Source of the DNA: Bacillota bacterium
Lineage (GTDB): Bacteria; Bacillota; Dethiobacteria; DTU022; JAAZDU01
Assembly (NCBI GenBank): GCA_012512665.1
Contig: JAAZDU010000221.1
Location: 1 to 18,721, forward strand
Direction: 5' to 3'
DNA length: 18,721 nucleotides
Part shown: piece by piece, positions 1 to 7,723 of the stretch
How the letters are laid out: the number at the start of each line of letters is the position of its first letter
Position numbering within the stretch: the stretch's first letter is position 1
The notes under the pieces: model-generated
Seen by the model: the letters and a program-made list of their open reading frames with translations, nothing else
The model's database searches: none
Told to the model about the DNA's origin: nothing
Made by a program: the position numbers and the translations under genes

Positions 1-115
1 AAGAAAGGCTTCCCCCTACCTGGATAAGGGCTGCAAGCTCCGCTCGCTGGCAGCAGCTATTTCCCAGAGGAAGACGTGTGAGTTCGTTTTTAACCTGATC
101 TGTAAAGCTCAACAT
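1..115 (-). CDS. whiA: WhiA-type DNA-binding protein, N-terminal part (gene runs off the left edge)
   Basis: Only the first 38 codons are inside the window. They read MLSFTDQVKNELTRLP followed by NSCCQRAELAAL and VGGSLS, the typical start of WhiA (YvcL), a protein with a LAGLIDADG-like N-terminal domain and a C-terminal helix-turn-helix. In Streptomyces WhiA controls sporulation genes; in Bacillus it affects cell division and chromosome segregation. The ATG at 115-113 begins five bases after the yvcK stop, so the two genes are translated from one message; an AAAGG just before the yvcK stop can serve as ribosome binding site. The position after rapZ and yvcK is the standard Firmicute order and supports the call. 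Function beyond the family assignment cannot be judged from this fragment. Confidence 0.9.
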   Translation of the reverse strand, partial: MLSFTDQVKNELTRLPLGNSCCQRAELAALIQVGGSLS

Positions 116-120
116 TCTCA

Positions 121-1503
121 CTACCTTTTACGGTTGGCTTTTAGGTTAAAAGGAATGACCTTTTTCCTGGCAGTTTTCTGGTAACCTGCCTGTCGATAGC
201 GCATATGCAGATCAAGCATTCTATATGAAAAAATTGAATCCAGGCCTGTTTCCCGTTGCAAAAATTCTCTCAAGATGAGGATGGCCAATTTATGCGGATC
301 GTGCCGCACCAAACCTTTTTCCATGCTGCAGAGCGGGGCAGAGATGACACTTACCCCTCTTTTCTCAAACTCCTGCAGATCTACCTCTACTGGCTTACCA
401 CCTTCGCGGCTGTAGCGCTGCGCGAGTTCAGGATCAAGAAACTCCCGGCTGTTTACAACCACTAGATCTACCAGGGAAGAGGTCCCGGCGTGCCTCTCCA
501 GGGCCTGCAGGTGCTGAAATGCAGTCATGCCCAGCGTTTCACCTTTTTGAGTCATCAGATTGCAGACGTATATTTTTAGCGCATTGCTTCTTCGTACAGC
601 CTCTGCCACACCGGGGACCAGCAGGTTTGGTATTATGCTGGAATACAGGCTACCGGGCCCCAAGACAATGATATCTGCTTCATTTAAGCTTTTTATAACT
701 GCAGGCAAGGGGCGGCACTGTTGAGGAACAAGAGATACTCTTTTAATCCGGCCAAAAGTGGCAGCAATGCGGCTTTCTCCCAGCACCTCAAAACCTTCCT
801 GATAGGTGGCTTTAAGTTTTATGTTGTCCAAAGTTACAGGCAATACTCTCCCCCTGACGGCAAGCACTTTGCTGAACTCTTTCAGCGCCCTTTCAAATCC
901 GTACATCTCCGACATAGCAGCAATTAAAAGATTGCCAAAATTATGGCCATACAAGCCCTTTCCGCTAGAAAAACGGAATTGAAAAAGCTCCTCCAGAATG
1001 GGTTCTGTATCGGCCAGGGCAAGCAGGCAATTGCGCAGATCGCCTGGGGGCAAAATACCAAGCTCACCCCTTAGAATGCCAGAACTGCCACCATCGTCTG
1101 TCACTGTAACCACAGCTGTAATATTGCTGGTATAGTACTTTATTCCTCTGAGCAGGGTAGCAAGGCCTGTTCCTCCTCCCAGGGCAACAATCCTGGGACC
1201 CCGCTCCAGGTGGCGTTGGTTGTATAAAAAATCTACTAAAGATTTCTCTCTCTGGGGTTGGAAAACAGCGACAACAGCATGAACAGCTTTGTACATCCCC
1301 AGCGCTGCTAGAAAAAAGCCTGCAAACAGGGAGAAAAGAGCAGCATAAAAAGGAGGGAAGAGAGGAATTGAGGACAACTGAGGCCAAATGAACAAAGCTA
1401 TCCCCCATAGGAGAAGGGCCATGCCTACAAAGGCTAAAATAATCCATCTTTTAAAGCGTAAACCTGGATAAAACCACTTGGCCAAACTCCTCAGCTGCTT
1501 CAT
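121..1503 (-). CDS. yvcK: YvcK/CofD-like gluconeogenesis factor with N-terminal membrane anchor
   Basis: This is a 460-residue member of the YvcK (UPF0052) family. In Bacillus YvcK is needed for growth on gluconeogenic carbon and for cell shape, and binds UDP-sugars such as UDP-GlcNAc. The catalytic-type core starts near residue 103, with the glycine-rich GGGTG at about 109-113, TVTDDGGSSG at about 133-142, GDLRNCLLAL, GHNFGNLL and LGPGSLYSS. Bacillus YvcK is soluble and about 317 residues long. Here some 95 extra N-terminal residues contain two hydrophobic segments, about 21-40 and 52-70, after a basic stretch, so the protein is probably membrane-tethered with its core in the cytoplasm. I chose the ATG at 1503 over a GTG at 1512 because GAGG ends 8 bases before the ATG and the GTG overlaps it. 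It lies 21 bases after rapZ. It ends in TAG followed directly by in-frame TGA. Confidence 0.93.
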   Translation of the reverse strand: MKQLRSLAKWFYPGLRFKRWIILAFVGMALLLWGIALFIWPQLSSIPLFPPFYAALFSLFAGFFLAALGMYKAVHAVVAVFQPQREKSLVDFLYNQRHLERGPRIVALGGGTGLATLLRGIKYYTSNITAVVTVTDDGGSSGILRGELGILPPGDLRNCLLALADTEPILEELFQFRFSSGKGLYGHNFGNLLIAAMSEMYGFERALKEFSKVLAVRGRVLPVTLDNIKLKATYQEGFEVLGESRIAATFGRIKRVSLVPQQCRPLPAVIKSLNEADIIVLGPGSLYSSIIPNLLVPGVAEAVRRSNALKIYVCNLMTQKGETLGMTAFQHLQALERHAGTSSLVDLVVVNSREFLDPELAQRYSREGGKPVEVDLQEFEKRGVSVISAPLCSMEKGLVRHDPHKLAILILREFLQRETGLDSIFSYRMLDLHMRYRQAGYQKTARKKVIPFNLKANRKR

Positions 1504-1524
1504 AGCAATCACCTCGCAAATAGC

Positions 1525-2409
1525 TCAAGCCTTGTCAATATCTCTGTGTAGAGATTGTACTCTATAGTTTTTGGACTGCAGGTAGGAAACAAGTTTGTCG
1601 GCAAGGGCAACAGAACGGTGGCGGCCTCCAGTACAACCGAAGGCAATGACCAGTTCGCTTTTCCCTTCTCTTATGTAGCAGGGAAGGAGGAACTCTATGA
1701 GCTCACTTAGTTTTTGATAAAACTTATGGGTAATAACCCAGCGCCAGATATAATTTTGCACCCTCTCGTCATGCCCGTCCAGGGGTTTTAATGCTTCTAC
1801 ATAGTAAGGATTGGGTAAAAAGCGAACGTCAAAAACCAGGTCCGCCTCCTGGGGCAGGCCATATTTATAACCAAAGGAAAGGACGCTGATAACCATATTG
1901 TTCTCAAAACGCCCAGGTGCGTAAATATGATTTATCTTTTCTTTAAGCTCCAGGGGCGACATCTCGGAAGTATCAATAATGATATCGGCTTTGCCGCGAA
2001 TATCCTGCAAGGTGCGCTGTTCTTCCCTAATAGCCTCGGCTACGGTCCCTTTCTCCAGCAGGGGATGGCGCCGCCTTGTTTCCTTAAAACGCCTGATTAA
2101 AACATTTTTAGATGCTTCTAGAAAAAGAATTTCGTACTCAAAACCCGATTCCTCCAGCTGTTCAAGTGCCTGGAATAAGCCGGTAAAAAGCTCCCCTCCT
2201 CTAATATCACATACAAGCGCCACCCTTCGCATCTTATCTCCCGAAACCTGGCAAAGCTCCGCAAATTTGGGGATAAGAGCAGGAGGCAGGTTATCTACAG
2301 AAAAGTAACCTAAATCTTCAAGATGGTGGAGGGCTTGGCTTTTGCCTGCCCCTGAAAGGCCGGTTATAAGGATGAAACTTTTTTTATCACGGTTGCCCTT
2401 TAATGCCAT
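1525..2409 (-). CDS. rapZ: RapZ/YvcJ family nucleotide-binding protein
   Basis: This 294-residue protein has the expected length of RapZ (YvcJ). The N-terminal P-loop GLSGAGKS is at residues 17-24, followed by the family motif VDNLPP. The C-terminal domain carries VIAFGCTGGRHRSVALAD near residues 254-270, the signature of the RNA/ligand-binding half. In E. coli RapZ binds small RNAs and glucosamine-6-phosphate to control amino-sugar synthesis. In Bacillus YvcJ is a nucleotide-hydrolysing protein linked to competence; the function in clostridia is less clear. It starts at an ATG preceded by GAGGG about 8 bases upstream and is the first gene of rapZ-yvcK-whiA. A TATAAT lies just upstream but is too near the ribosome binding site to be a credible promoter, so the transcript may come from thiL 78 bases upstream. 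Confidence 0.94.
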   Translation of the reverse strand: MALKGNRDKKSFILITGLSGAGKSQALHHLEDLGYFSVDNLPPALIPKFAELCQVSGDKMRRVALVCDIRGGELFTGLFQALEQLEESGFEYEILFLEASKNVLIRRFKETRRRHPLLEKGTVAEAIREEQRTLQDIRGKADIIIDTSEMSPLELKEKINHIYAPGRFENNMVISVLSFGYKYGLPQEADLVFDVRFLPNPYYVEALKPLDGHDERVQNYIWRWVITHKFYQKLSELIEFLLPCYIREGKSELVIAFGCTGGRHRSVALADKLVSYLQSKNYRVQSLHRDIDKA

Positions 2410-2487
2410 TGTATTTCCCTCATTTAATTATATGCCTTTTAATATACCATGCCTTAATATCTGGCCTTAAAAATCTTAAAAATAAGG

Positions 2488-3549
2488 TTAATTCTGGTTG
2501 TTGACAGCAAAATGATCATAACCCCGCTCCTTTAATTCAACTACAGAGCCATCTTTTTTAATCAATCTTACGCCTTTTTCAGGAGGCACCATGCGCCCTA
2601 TAATGGTAAGTGAGGTGCCAGTGGTTTTCTTAAGAGAACGGACCAGCCTTCTGATGCGCATAGGAGCTCCCTTACCGCCAGGAATCGTAAGCAGTAGCTC
2701 GAAATCTTCCCCACCATAAAGGGCCCAATGTAAGGGGTCGCAGTCCAGGCGCCCGGCCACTTTCTTCGCAGAACTGCTCACAGGTATTCTCTCTTCCCAA
2801 AGCACAACGCCCAGGCCTGAGGCAAGGGCGATTTCCGCAGCCTCAGAAACCAGGCCGTCGCTTATATCATTTAGTGCTCCCACCAGGTTGCTGCTCATGA
2901 GGACTGCTGCCTCCCTTACCCTGGGCCAGGGCATCAGGTGAGCCTGTATAACATCCTTTACACTGGCATCGCACTCTATTCCCTCCTGTAAGCAGGCTAA
3001 ACCTGCCGCTGCTTTGCCCAACTCACCCGTAACCAAAAGCCAATCGCCCTCGCTGGCACCGGAGCGATAAGCGATTTTGCTGCGGGAACTTTCCCCCAGC
3101 ACGGTAATATCCAAAACGGTGCCCCGGGGTGAACTGGTTGTATCGCCGCCGACTATGGTTACCCCAAACTCTTTGCATAACTGTGCAATGCCGCGATAAA
3201 TGCCTTCAACCCTTTTTAGAGGGGTTTCCGGCGGCAGCCCCAAAGAAACCAACGCCCAGCGGGGCCTGCCACCCATGGCAGCAATATCGCTCAGGTTAGC
3301 AACCAGGGCTTTCCAGCCTAGCTGGTGAGGGGAGCAATAATGCCAATTAAAATGGATCCCTTCTATAAACATATCGCAGGAAACCAGGAGCCGCTGGCCG
3401 GAAGTTACCTGTAAGACGGCCGCATCGTCTCCTATACCCCTAATAACACCCTGGCCTGTTCCCCTGGCAGCATCTCCTAGAACCTCCACCAGGTGCTCTA
3501 TTAAAGAAAATTCGCCTAGATCTTTTATTAACAACTCTTTTTCCGACAT
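2488..3549 (-). CDS. thiL: Thiamine-phosphate kinase
   Basis: ThiL phosphorylates thiamine monophosphate to thiamine diphosphate with ATP, the last step of cofactor synthesis. The 353-residue product has the family motifs: GDDAAV at 40-45, an aspartate in SCDMFIEGIHF (59), NLSDIAAMGG at 85-94 and GGDTTSS at about 134-140 (metal and nucleotide binding), then NDISDGL later. The frame is open up to 3639, but a near-consensus promoter (3604-3632) lies inside that extension and GAGGGG sits just before the tandem ATG ATG at 3552/3549. I therefore place the start there; the second ATG has the better spacing, 7 bases. No other thi gene and no TPP-riboswitch-like leader is visible; the leader is only about 50 bases. 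This suggests a housekeeping copy rather than part of a thi operon. Confidence 0.94.
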   Translation of the reverse strand: MSEKELLIKDLGEFSLIEHLVEVLGDAARGTGQGVIRGIGDDAAVLQVTSGQRLLVSCDMFIEGIHFNWHYCSPHQLGWKALVANLSDIAAMGGRPRWALVSLGLPPETPLKRVEGIYRGIAQLCKEFGVTIVGGDTTSSPRGTVLDITVLGESSRSKIAYRSGASEGDWLLVTGELGKAAAGLACLQEGIECDASVKDVIQAHLMPWPRVREAAVLMSSNLVGALNDISDGLVSEAAEIALASGLGVVLWEERIPVSSSAKKVAGRLDCDPLHWALYGGEDFELLLTIPGGKGAPMRIRRLVRSLKKTTGTSLTIIGRMVPPEKGVRLIKKDGSVVELKERGYDHFAVNNQN

Positions 3550-3603
3550 CATCTTCCCCCTCGGGATCAAGCGAAAACACAGCTTTGCAGCCTGTTTAAC
3601 TTT

Positions 3604-3632
3604 ATCATATAACTTGTCACAAAAAGCGTCAA
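3604..3632 (-). promoter_or_regulatory. SigA-type promoter of thiL
   Basis: On the minus strand TTGACG (3632-3627) is followed after exactly 17 bases by TATGAT (3609-3604), five of six matches to consensus in each box. Transcription would start near 3597, about 48 bases before the thiL ATG. It lies in the 127-base gap after the glnA stop, so thiL, and perhaps rapZ-yvcK-whiA after it, can be expressed independently of glnA. Confidence 0.75.
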
Positions 3633-3676
3633 CTAACATCTCATGGCAAGCTTTACAGCGCTCACAGGGCCTTAAA

Positions 3677-4999
3677 TTAATAGCGCTTCAAATATGCCTC
3701 CAACTCCCAGGGGTGAACAGTTTGCTGGTACTCTTTCCACTGGAGTTTTTTAGCTTTTATAAAACGCTCCAGCACATGGGGTCCCAGAGCAGCTTTGATT
3801 ACTTCGTCCTTTTCCAATTCCTGCAGGGCTTCGTTGAGGTCTTGGGGCAAAAGTTTTATTTGGTACTTTTCCAACTCCTTTGGAGTCATATCGTAAATAT
3901 TGAGATCAACCGGATCTGGTGGAAGCATTTTCTTTTTAATGCCATCTAAACCGGCTTTTAGCATAACTGCCAGGGATAAATAGGGGTTGCAGGAAGGGTC
4001 GGGGCTGCGCAGCTCCAGCCTCGTACCAATACCCCTGCGCGCGGGAACTCGAATGAGGGGGCTTCTATTTCTTTCCGACCAGGCAATGTAGACGGGGGCT
4101 TCGTAGCCGGGAACCAGCCTTTTGTAAGAATTGATTAAGGGGTTGGTAATTGCCGTAAACCCCTTTGCATGTTTAAGTAGCCCTGCCAGGTAATGCATAG
4201 CAACTTTGCTCAGCTGCCGGGGTTGATCTGGATCAAAAAAAGCATTCTTTCCATTTTGAAAGAGCGACTGATGGGTGTGCATACCCGAACCGTTAATGCC
4301 ATAAATAGGCTTGGGCATAAAAGTGGCATGAAGACCGTGTTTGTGGGCAACCGTCCTCACTACCAACTTGAAAGTCATAATTTTGTCCGCAATAGACAGG
4401 GCATCATCATATTTAAAATCTATCTCATGCTGCCCCTCAGCCACTTCGTGATGAGAAGCCTCAATTTCAAAACCCATCTCCTGCAGCGTAATAACCATTT
4501 CGCTGCGGGCGTTTTCTCCTAAATCCACAGGGGATAGATCAAAATAACTCCCCTTGTCGTGAGTAACAGTAGTTGGCTCCCCCTTTTCATCCAGGCGAAA
4601 AAGAAAAAACTCTGCTTCCGGACCAACCATCATGGTGTAGCCCATTTCTTTGGCCTCTTGCAGAACCCTTTTCAAAACACAGCGGGGACAGCCTACAAAA
4701 GGTTCGCCGTCAGAGTTGTAGACATCGCAGATAAGGCGCGCTACAGAAGCTTCTTTGGATTTCCAGGGGAAAATGGTAAAAGAAGCAGGGTCAGGTTTTA
4801 AATACATGTCCGATTCCTCTATGCGCACAAAACCCTCAATGGAGGAGCCGTCAAACATTAGAGCACCGTCTAAAGCTTTCTCCAGCTGCTCAACCGGCAC
4901 CGACACGTTTTTCAAGGTGCCAAAAATATCTGTAAACTGCAGACGGATAAACTTAACATTCCATTCTTTTGCTTTTTCCATCACTTCTTTTTTATCCAC
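3677..4999 (-). CDS. glnA: Glutamine synthetase, type I (alpha class)
   Basis: Converts glutamate, ammonia and ATP to glutamine as a cytoplasmic dodecamer, the main nitrogen-assimilation step. The protein (about 440 residues) is colinear with Bacillus Gln[19 protein letters not shown] near residues 49-66, [49 protein letters not shown] and [11 protein letters not shown]. The arginine in FVRIEES corresponds to the Bacillus feedback-control residue Arg62. The length matches the alpha class, which lacks the roughly 25-residue insertion of adenylylated GSI-beta enzymes. Starts TTG (5005) and GTG (4999) are both open. The AAGGGGGG at 5015-5008 gives good spacing only to the GTG, so 4999 is preferred. 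No glnR/tnrA-type regulator is next to it; control probably lies in the structured upstream region. Confidence 0.96.
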   Translation of the reverse strand: MDKKEVMEKAKEWNVKFIRLQFTDIFGTLKNVSVPVEQLEKALDGALMFDGSSIEGFVRIEESDMYLKPDPASFTIFPWKSKEASVARLICDVYNSDGEPFVGCPRCVLKRVLQEAKEMGYTMMVGPEAEFFLFRLDEKGEPTTVTHDKGSYFDLSPVDLGENARSEMVITLQEMGFEIEASHHEVAEGQHEIDFKYDDALSIADKIMTFKLVVRTVAHKHGLHATFMPKPIYGINGSGMHTHQSLFQNGKNAFFDPDQPRQLSKVAMHYLAGLLKHAKGFTAITNPLINSYKRLVPGYEAPVYIAWSERNRSPLIRVPARRGIGTRLELRSPDPSCNPYLSLAVMLKAGLDGIKKKMLPPDPVDLNIYDMTPKELEKYQIKLLPQDLNEALQELEKDEVIKAALGPHVLERFIKAKKLQWKEYQQTVHPWELEAYLKRY

Positions 5000-5067
5000 C
5001 AGCAAAGCCCCCCTTTTCCAAATCTTTAAAAAAACATATTAGCCACTAAAAAAAAACACCTCTTTCT

Positions 5068-5083
5068 GGTTCTTTTCAGAACC
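5068..5083 (-). promoter_or_regulatory. GNRA-capped hairpin in the glnA leader
   Basis: Read on the minus strand, GGTTCT, then GAAA, then AGAACC form a perfect 6-bp stem with a GAAA tetraloop. About 11 bases later there is a run of nine T (5056-5048), but it is not directly behind the stem, so this is not a standard terminator. A weaker alternative stem (ACC/GGT) could place the T run next to a hairpin and would compete with this one. A leader regulatory RNA is possible; I recognise no known riboswitch class. Confidence 0.4.
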
Positions 5084-5126
5084 TCCCCAGGCGTTTGTCA
5101 TATATTGAAAAACATGGACACATCCT

Positions 5127-5150
5127 TATTTTAAATACTGTATTAAAATA
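5127..5150. promoter_or_regulatory. AT-rich palindrome in the glnA promoter region, candidate operator
   Basis: TATTTTAA (5127-5134) and TTAAAATA (5143-5150) are perfect inverted 8-base arms around an 8-base centre. They sit in AT-rich DNA where the minus-strand glnA promoter must lie. Possible boxes there are TTTACA with CATATT at 18-base spacing, or TTGTAT with TTTAAT at 16; neither is decisive. The palindrome does not match the TGTNA-N7-TNACA box of Bacillus GlnR/TnrA. An operator for a nitrogen regulator is inferred only from position. Confidence 0.4.
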
Positions 5151-5226
5151 TGCATATAATATAATACAACTGTAAAGGAAACCCAAGAACAACATTCGCC
5201 TTTGGCCTATTACAATCCCAGCTATT

Positions 5227-6225
5227 TTATTTTTTTAAATTATTGTTCAGGCTTGAAAAATAAAAAACGCCGTCAATTATATCCATTTTAATTCTATTTA
5301 AATTAGCAAGGTAATCTAAATGTGCCATGGCTTCGGTGGCAGCAAACCACTTCTGCGCATCCGGGTAGTCAGACCATTTCTTGGCATCAATCCTCCAGCG
5401 CATCTGGGCAGCAACTTCCTGAACCGTCATTTTTGTTTGATTTTCTGATAGGATTCTTTCTATTTCCTGCAAGCGAACTTCGTGGTGCTTAAATAATTCA
5501 TCAATACGCTTGCGGTGATCAAAAATCAAAGTGCGGTGGGCAGGGAGCATTAAGGATATGTTGTAATTGTAAATTTTCTTAAGGCTGTTAAGATACTGCT
5601 TTAAAAATACCGGGAACTGGAATCCCCTGAAACTGATATGGGGGGTAATGATATTTAAGACATGATCAGCTGCTATATAAAGCCGCTGCTCCGGCTCGTA
5701 TAAATTAATCATTTCCGGCGTATGGCCGGGTACCGTAATAACCTGGAAATGGTAATCATCAATGGATACTATATCATTTTCCCGCAAAACAACAAATTCA
5801 AAATCACCCAGGGAACGATAGGCTTTACCGGGGTTATTTTCAAAAAAATCTTCGCTTTCTTGAAAACCATATTGTCTCATCAAGACATAATAACTTTTCC
5901 AACAGCGCTCGGTAGTCTCCATCTTAACTATTTCACCCTCTAAAGCACTGAAAAAAATACGGGCGCCTAGACGATATAATTCCCCAACCAAACCTGAATG
6001 ATCTGCGTGCAAATGCGTAATGATCACTTCCGAGTTGGCCGGGTCAATTCTTAATGTCTCAAGATGGTTAAAAAAAGCCTCCCTGCTCTCCTTCCTATTA
6101 AAGCCAGTATCTATAATGAGGTTTTTATCCTTTCCCTTGATCATATAGCTATTCAAGTACTTTAAAGGATTCTGCGGTAGCGGAATGACACATCTATAGT
6201 AATTTTTGCTGATTTCTTCAATCAT
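5227..6225 (-). CDS. Metallo-beta-lactamase-fold hydrolase with C-terminal helical domain
   Basis: The 332-residue protein is a metal-dependent hydrolase of unknown substrate. The metal ligands of a binuclear zinc site are complete: HLHADH at 71-76 (H71, H73, D75, H76), H168 in PGHTP, D187 in AADH and H230 in PAHR. After the fold ends near residue 235, about 95 residues remain, charged and likely helical (for example KKWSDYPDAQKWFAATEAM), similar to the winged-helix-like tails of LACTB2/YflN-type enzymes. There is no signal peptide, so it is cytoplasmic. The ATG has GGAG about 10 bases upstream and follows the Crp-type regulator by 23 bases, suggesting shared transcription. Glyoxalase II-like, lactonase-like or nuclease-like activity are all possible; I would not choose among them. 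No convincing terminator was found after its stop. Confidence 0.88.
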   Translation of the reverse strand: MIEEISKNYYRCVIPLPQNPLKYLNSYMIKGKDKNLIIDTGFNRKESREAFFNHLETLRIDPANSEVIITHLHADHSGLVGELYRLGARIFFSALEGEIVKMETTERCWKSYYVLMRQYGFQESEDFFENNPGKAYRSLGDFEFVVLRENDIVSIDDYHFQVITVPGHTPEMINLYEPEQRLYIAADHVLNIITPHISFRGFQFPVFLKQYLNSLKKIYNYNISLMLPAHRTLIFDHRKRIDELFKHHEVRLQEIERILSENQTKMTVQEVAAQMRWRIDAKKWSDYPDAQKWFAATEAMAHLDYLANLNRIKMDIIDGVFYFSSLNNNLKK

Positions 6226-6248
6226 TTATCTTCACTCCACACCCCTTT

Positions 6249-6932
6249 TTAAATCCAATCCAGCAGCTTTTCCTGGTTGAGAATAATAATTTTATCCCTG
6301 TGAACTTCTATAATACTTTCTTTCTGCCAGCGGCTTAAAATGCGGGCCACCGTTTCCCTGGTTACCCCTATAATGCTGGCCATCTCCTGGCGTGTCATCT
6401 CAGTTTTAAGAACAAGCCTTTCGCCCTCGCCCTGCAGCCCCTGCCTCTTCTGCAGCCTCAGCAGCAGGCCGGACATACGGCTGTAGGCGTCCTTTAAAGC
6501 CAGATCCCTGATGGTGCGCTGAGCTGCTCTCAACCTGCGGCTCATGAGGCGCAGCATTTTTAAAGCCAGCTCCGGTTCTTGCAAAAGCAGTTGCTCCATA
6601 TCTTTATTGTAGAGCACCCCTACCTCTGAATCATCCACTGCCTCGGCCGTTGCCGGGTAAGGCCCCCCGTCAAAAATGACCACTTCAGCAAAAATACTGC
6701 CCGGGTGAACATAGTGAAGAACCTGTTCCCGGCCTTCTTCGCTTAACTTGGAAAGCTTGACAAGCCCCTTGCGCAAAATATACAGGGCCTCACCGGGCTC
6801 GTCCTCCATAAAAATTACCTGACCCTTCCGGTAATGGCGGGTTACCAGGAGGGCTGCGATCTCAGCCAGCTCATTATCTCCCAGCACATCAAAAAAGTTA
6901 ACATCTTTGAGGAAAGAATAACTTTCAGCCAA
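6249..6932 (-). CDS. Crp/Fnr-family transcriptional regulator
   Basis: The 227-residue protein has an N-terminal cyclic-nucleotide-binding-type beta barrel (roughly 8-120), a long dimerisation helix (about 120-150) and a C-terminal winged helix with the recognition region TRQEMASIIGVTRETVARIL (about 179-198). It has no cysteine, so it cannot carry the iron-sulfur cluster of FNR. The segment GSIFAEVVIFDGGPYPATAEA lacks the arginine that binds cAMP phosphate in E. coli CRP, so the ligand, if any, is unknown. The start is TTG at 6932, supported by a perfect GGAGG with 7-base spacing. It sits 59 bases after the PHP gene and 23 before the metallo-hydrolase. It may regulate its own cluster, but I found no clear TGTGA-N6-TCACA box. 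Confidence 0.9.
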   Translation of the reverse strand: MAESYSFLKDVNFFDVLGDNELAEIAALLVTRHYRKGQVIFMEDEPGEALYILRKGLVKLSKLSEEGREQVLHYVHPGSIFAEVVIFDGGPYPATAEAVDDSEVGVLYNKDMEQLLLQEPELALKMLRLMSRRLRAAQRTIRDLALKDAYSRMSGLLLRLQKRQGLQGEGERLVLKTEMTRQEMASIIGVTRETVARILSRWQKESIIEVHRDKIIILNQEKLLDWI

Positions 6933-6991
6933 AAGGGCACCTCCACCTGTTTAAGGGCTAAGCTGCCAGGGACCCGGGAAAGGTCATCTTA

Positions 6992-7723
6992 TTAATTAAT
7001 CCAATCATCAATAATATTGAAAAAAGAAAGCACCTTTTCCATGGAGGTATTCAAAACCTGGTCTTCTGGGATTTGCGCTTGCTGCACAATTTGCCAGGCC
7101 TGCTGGAAGTTGCCGACATCGCGAGCAATATGAGCGTCGCTATTAACACATACTATTGTTTTATAGCGGCGGCAAAAGTGGGCAATTTGCAGGCAGCGGT
7201 CAAAGCTTCCCTCTCGCACCAAAAAGGAACTGTTGTTTATCTCCAGCATTTTACCTTCCCGGGCAGCCACCTCTGCTATTTTCTCCTCATCTACCGGAAA
7301 TTTTGGGTTTCCTGGATGGGTAATGCCGCAAACAAAGGGGTTGCAAAGGGCTCCCGTTAAAGCCGCCGTATTTTCTTCTACCGTCCCCGGCTCCAGGCAG
7401 GGGGCATGAAGCCCGGCCCAAACAATATCTAATTTTTTTAAGTATCGAGGCTTTAGATCAACATTACCCTGGTAATCAATAATATTGGCCTCTACCCCCC
7501 GTAAAACAAATACGCCGTTCCACTGCCGGGGAATAACCCTCATGTTGCCAAAATAATAAAGATGGCATGACCCTGGCATGGCCGGGCCGTGCTCTGTCAG
7601 AGCCAGTACCTCAAGCCCTTTTTCCCGGGCTGTCAGAATCATTTCCTGTACAGTGCTGTAAGCATGGCCGCTGGCCAACGTATGGGTGTGCAGATCGGCT
7701 ACAAGAGGTAGATCAGTTTTCAA
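6992..7723 (-). CDS. YcdX-like PHP-domain metal-dependent phosphatase
   Basis: This is a roughly 243-residue PHP-fold hydrolase closely resembling E. coli YcdX (about 245 residues), which holds three zinc ions and acts as a phosphatase. Visible landmarks are DLHTHTLASGHAYST near the N terminus, ALTEHG, NMRVIPR, LRGVEANI, AGLHAP, THPGNPKFPVDE, EINNSSFL and NSDAHIARDVG, covering the histidine, aspartate and glutamate metal ligands. Two TTG codons in tandem (7726, 7723) can start it. AGAGGG lies 4 bases from the first and 7 from the second, so 7723 is favoured. An in-frame TGA at 7741 rules out a longer form. The start overlaps the end of the HAD gene, indicating translational coupling. PHP genes are usual neighbours of uvrC and rapZ in clostridia. 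The physiological substrate is unknown. Confidence 0.92.
   Translation of the reverse strand: MKTDLPLVADLHTHTLASGHAYSTVQEMILTAREKGLEVLALTEHGPAMPGSCHLYYFGNMRVIPRQWNGVFVLRGVEANIIDYQGNVDLKPRYLKKLDIVWAGLHAPCLEPGTVEENTAALTGALCNPFVCGITHPGNPKFPVDEEKIAEVAAREGKMLEINNSSFLVREGSFDRCLQIAHFCRRYKTIVCVNSDAHIARDVGNFQQAWQIVQQAQIPEDQVLNTSMEKVLSFFNIIDDWIN

Noticed and set aside
2427..2432. TATAAT on the minus strand as a rapZ promoter
   Set aside because: Transcription would start within the rapZ ribosome binding site and no -35 box lies at a proper distance.
3550..3603. TPP riboswitch in front of thiL
   Set aside because: The leader from the predicted start is only about 50 bases and no THI-box pattern was seen.
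3550..3639. Longer N terminus of ThiL starting at 3639
   Set aside because: A near-consensus promoter lies inside it, the extra residues do not look like ThiL, and a strong ribosome binding site marks the start at 3549/3552.
6249..6932. FNR-type oxygen sensor
   Set aside because: The protein has no cysteine, so it cannot hold an iron-sulfur cluster.
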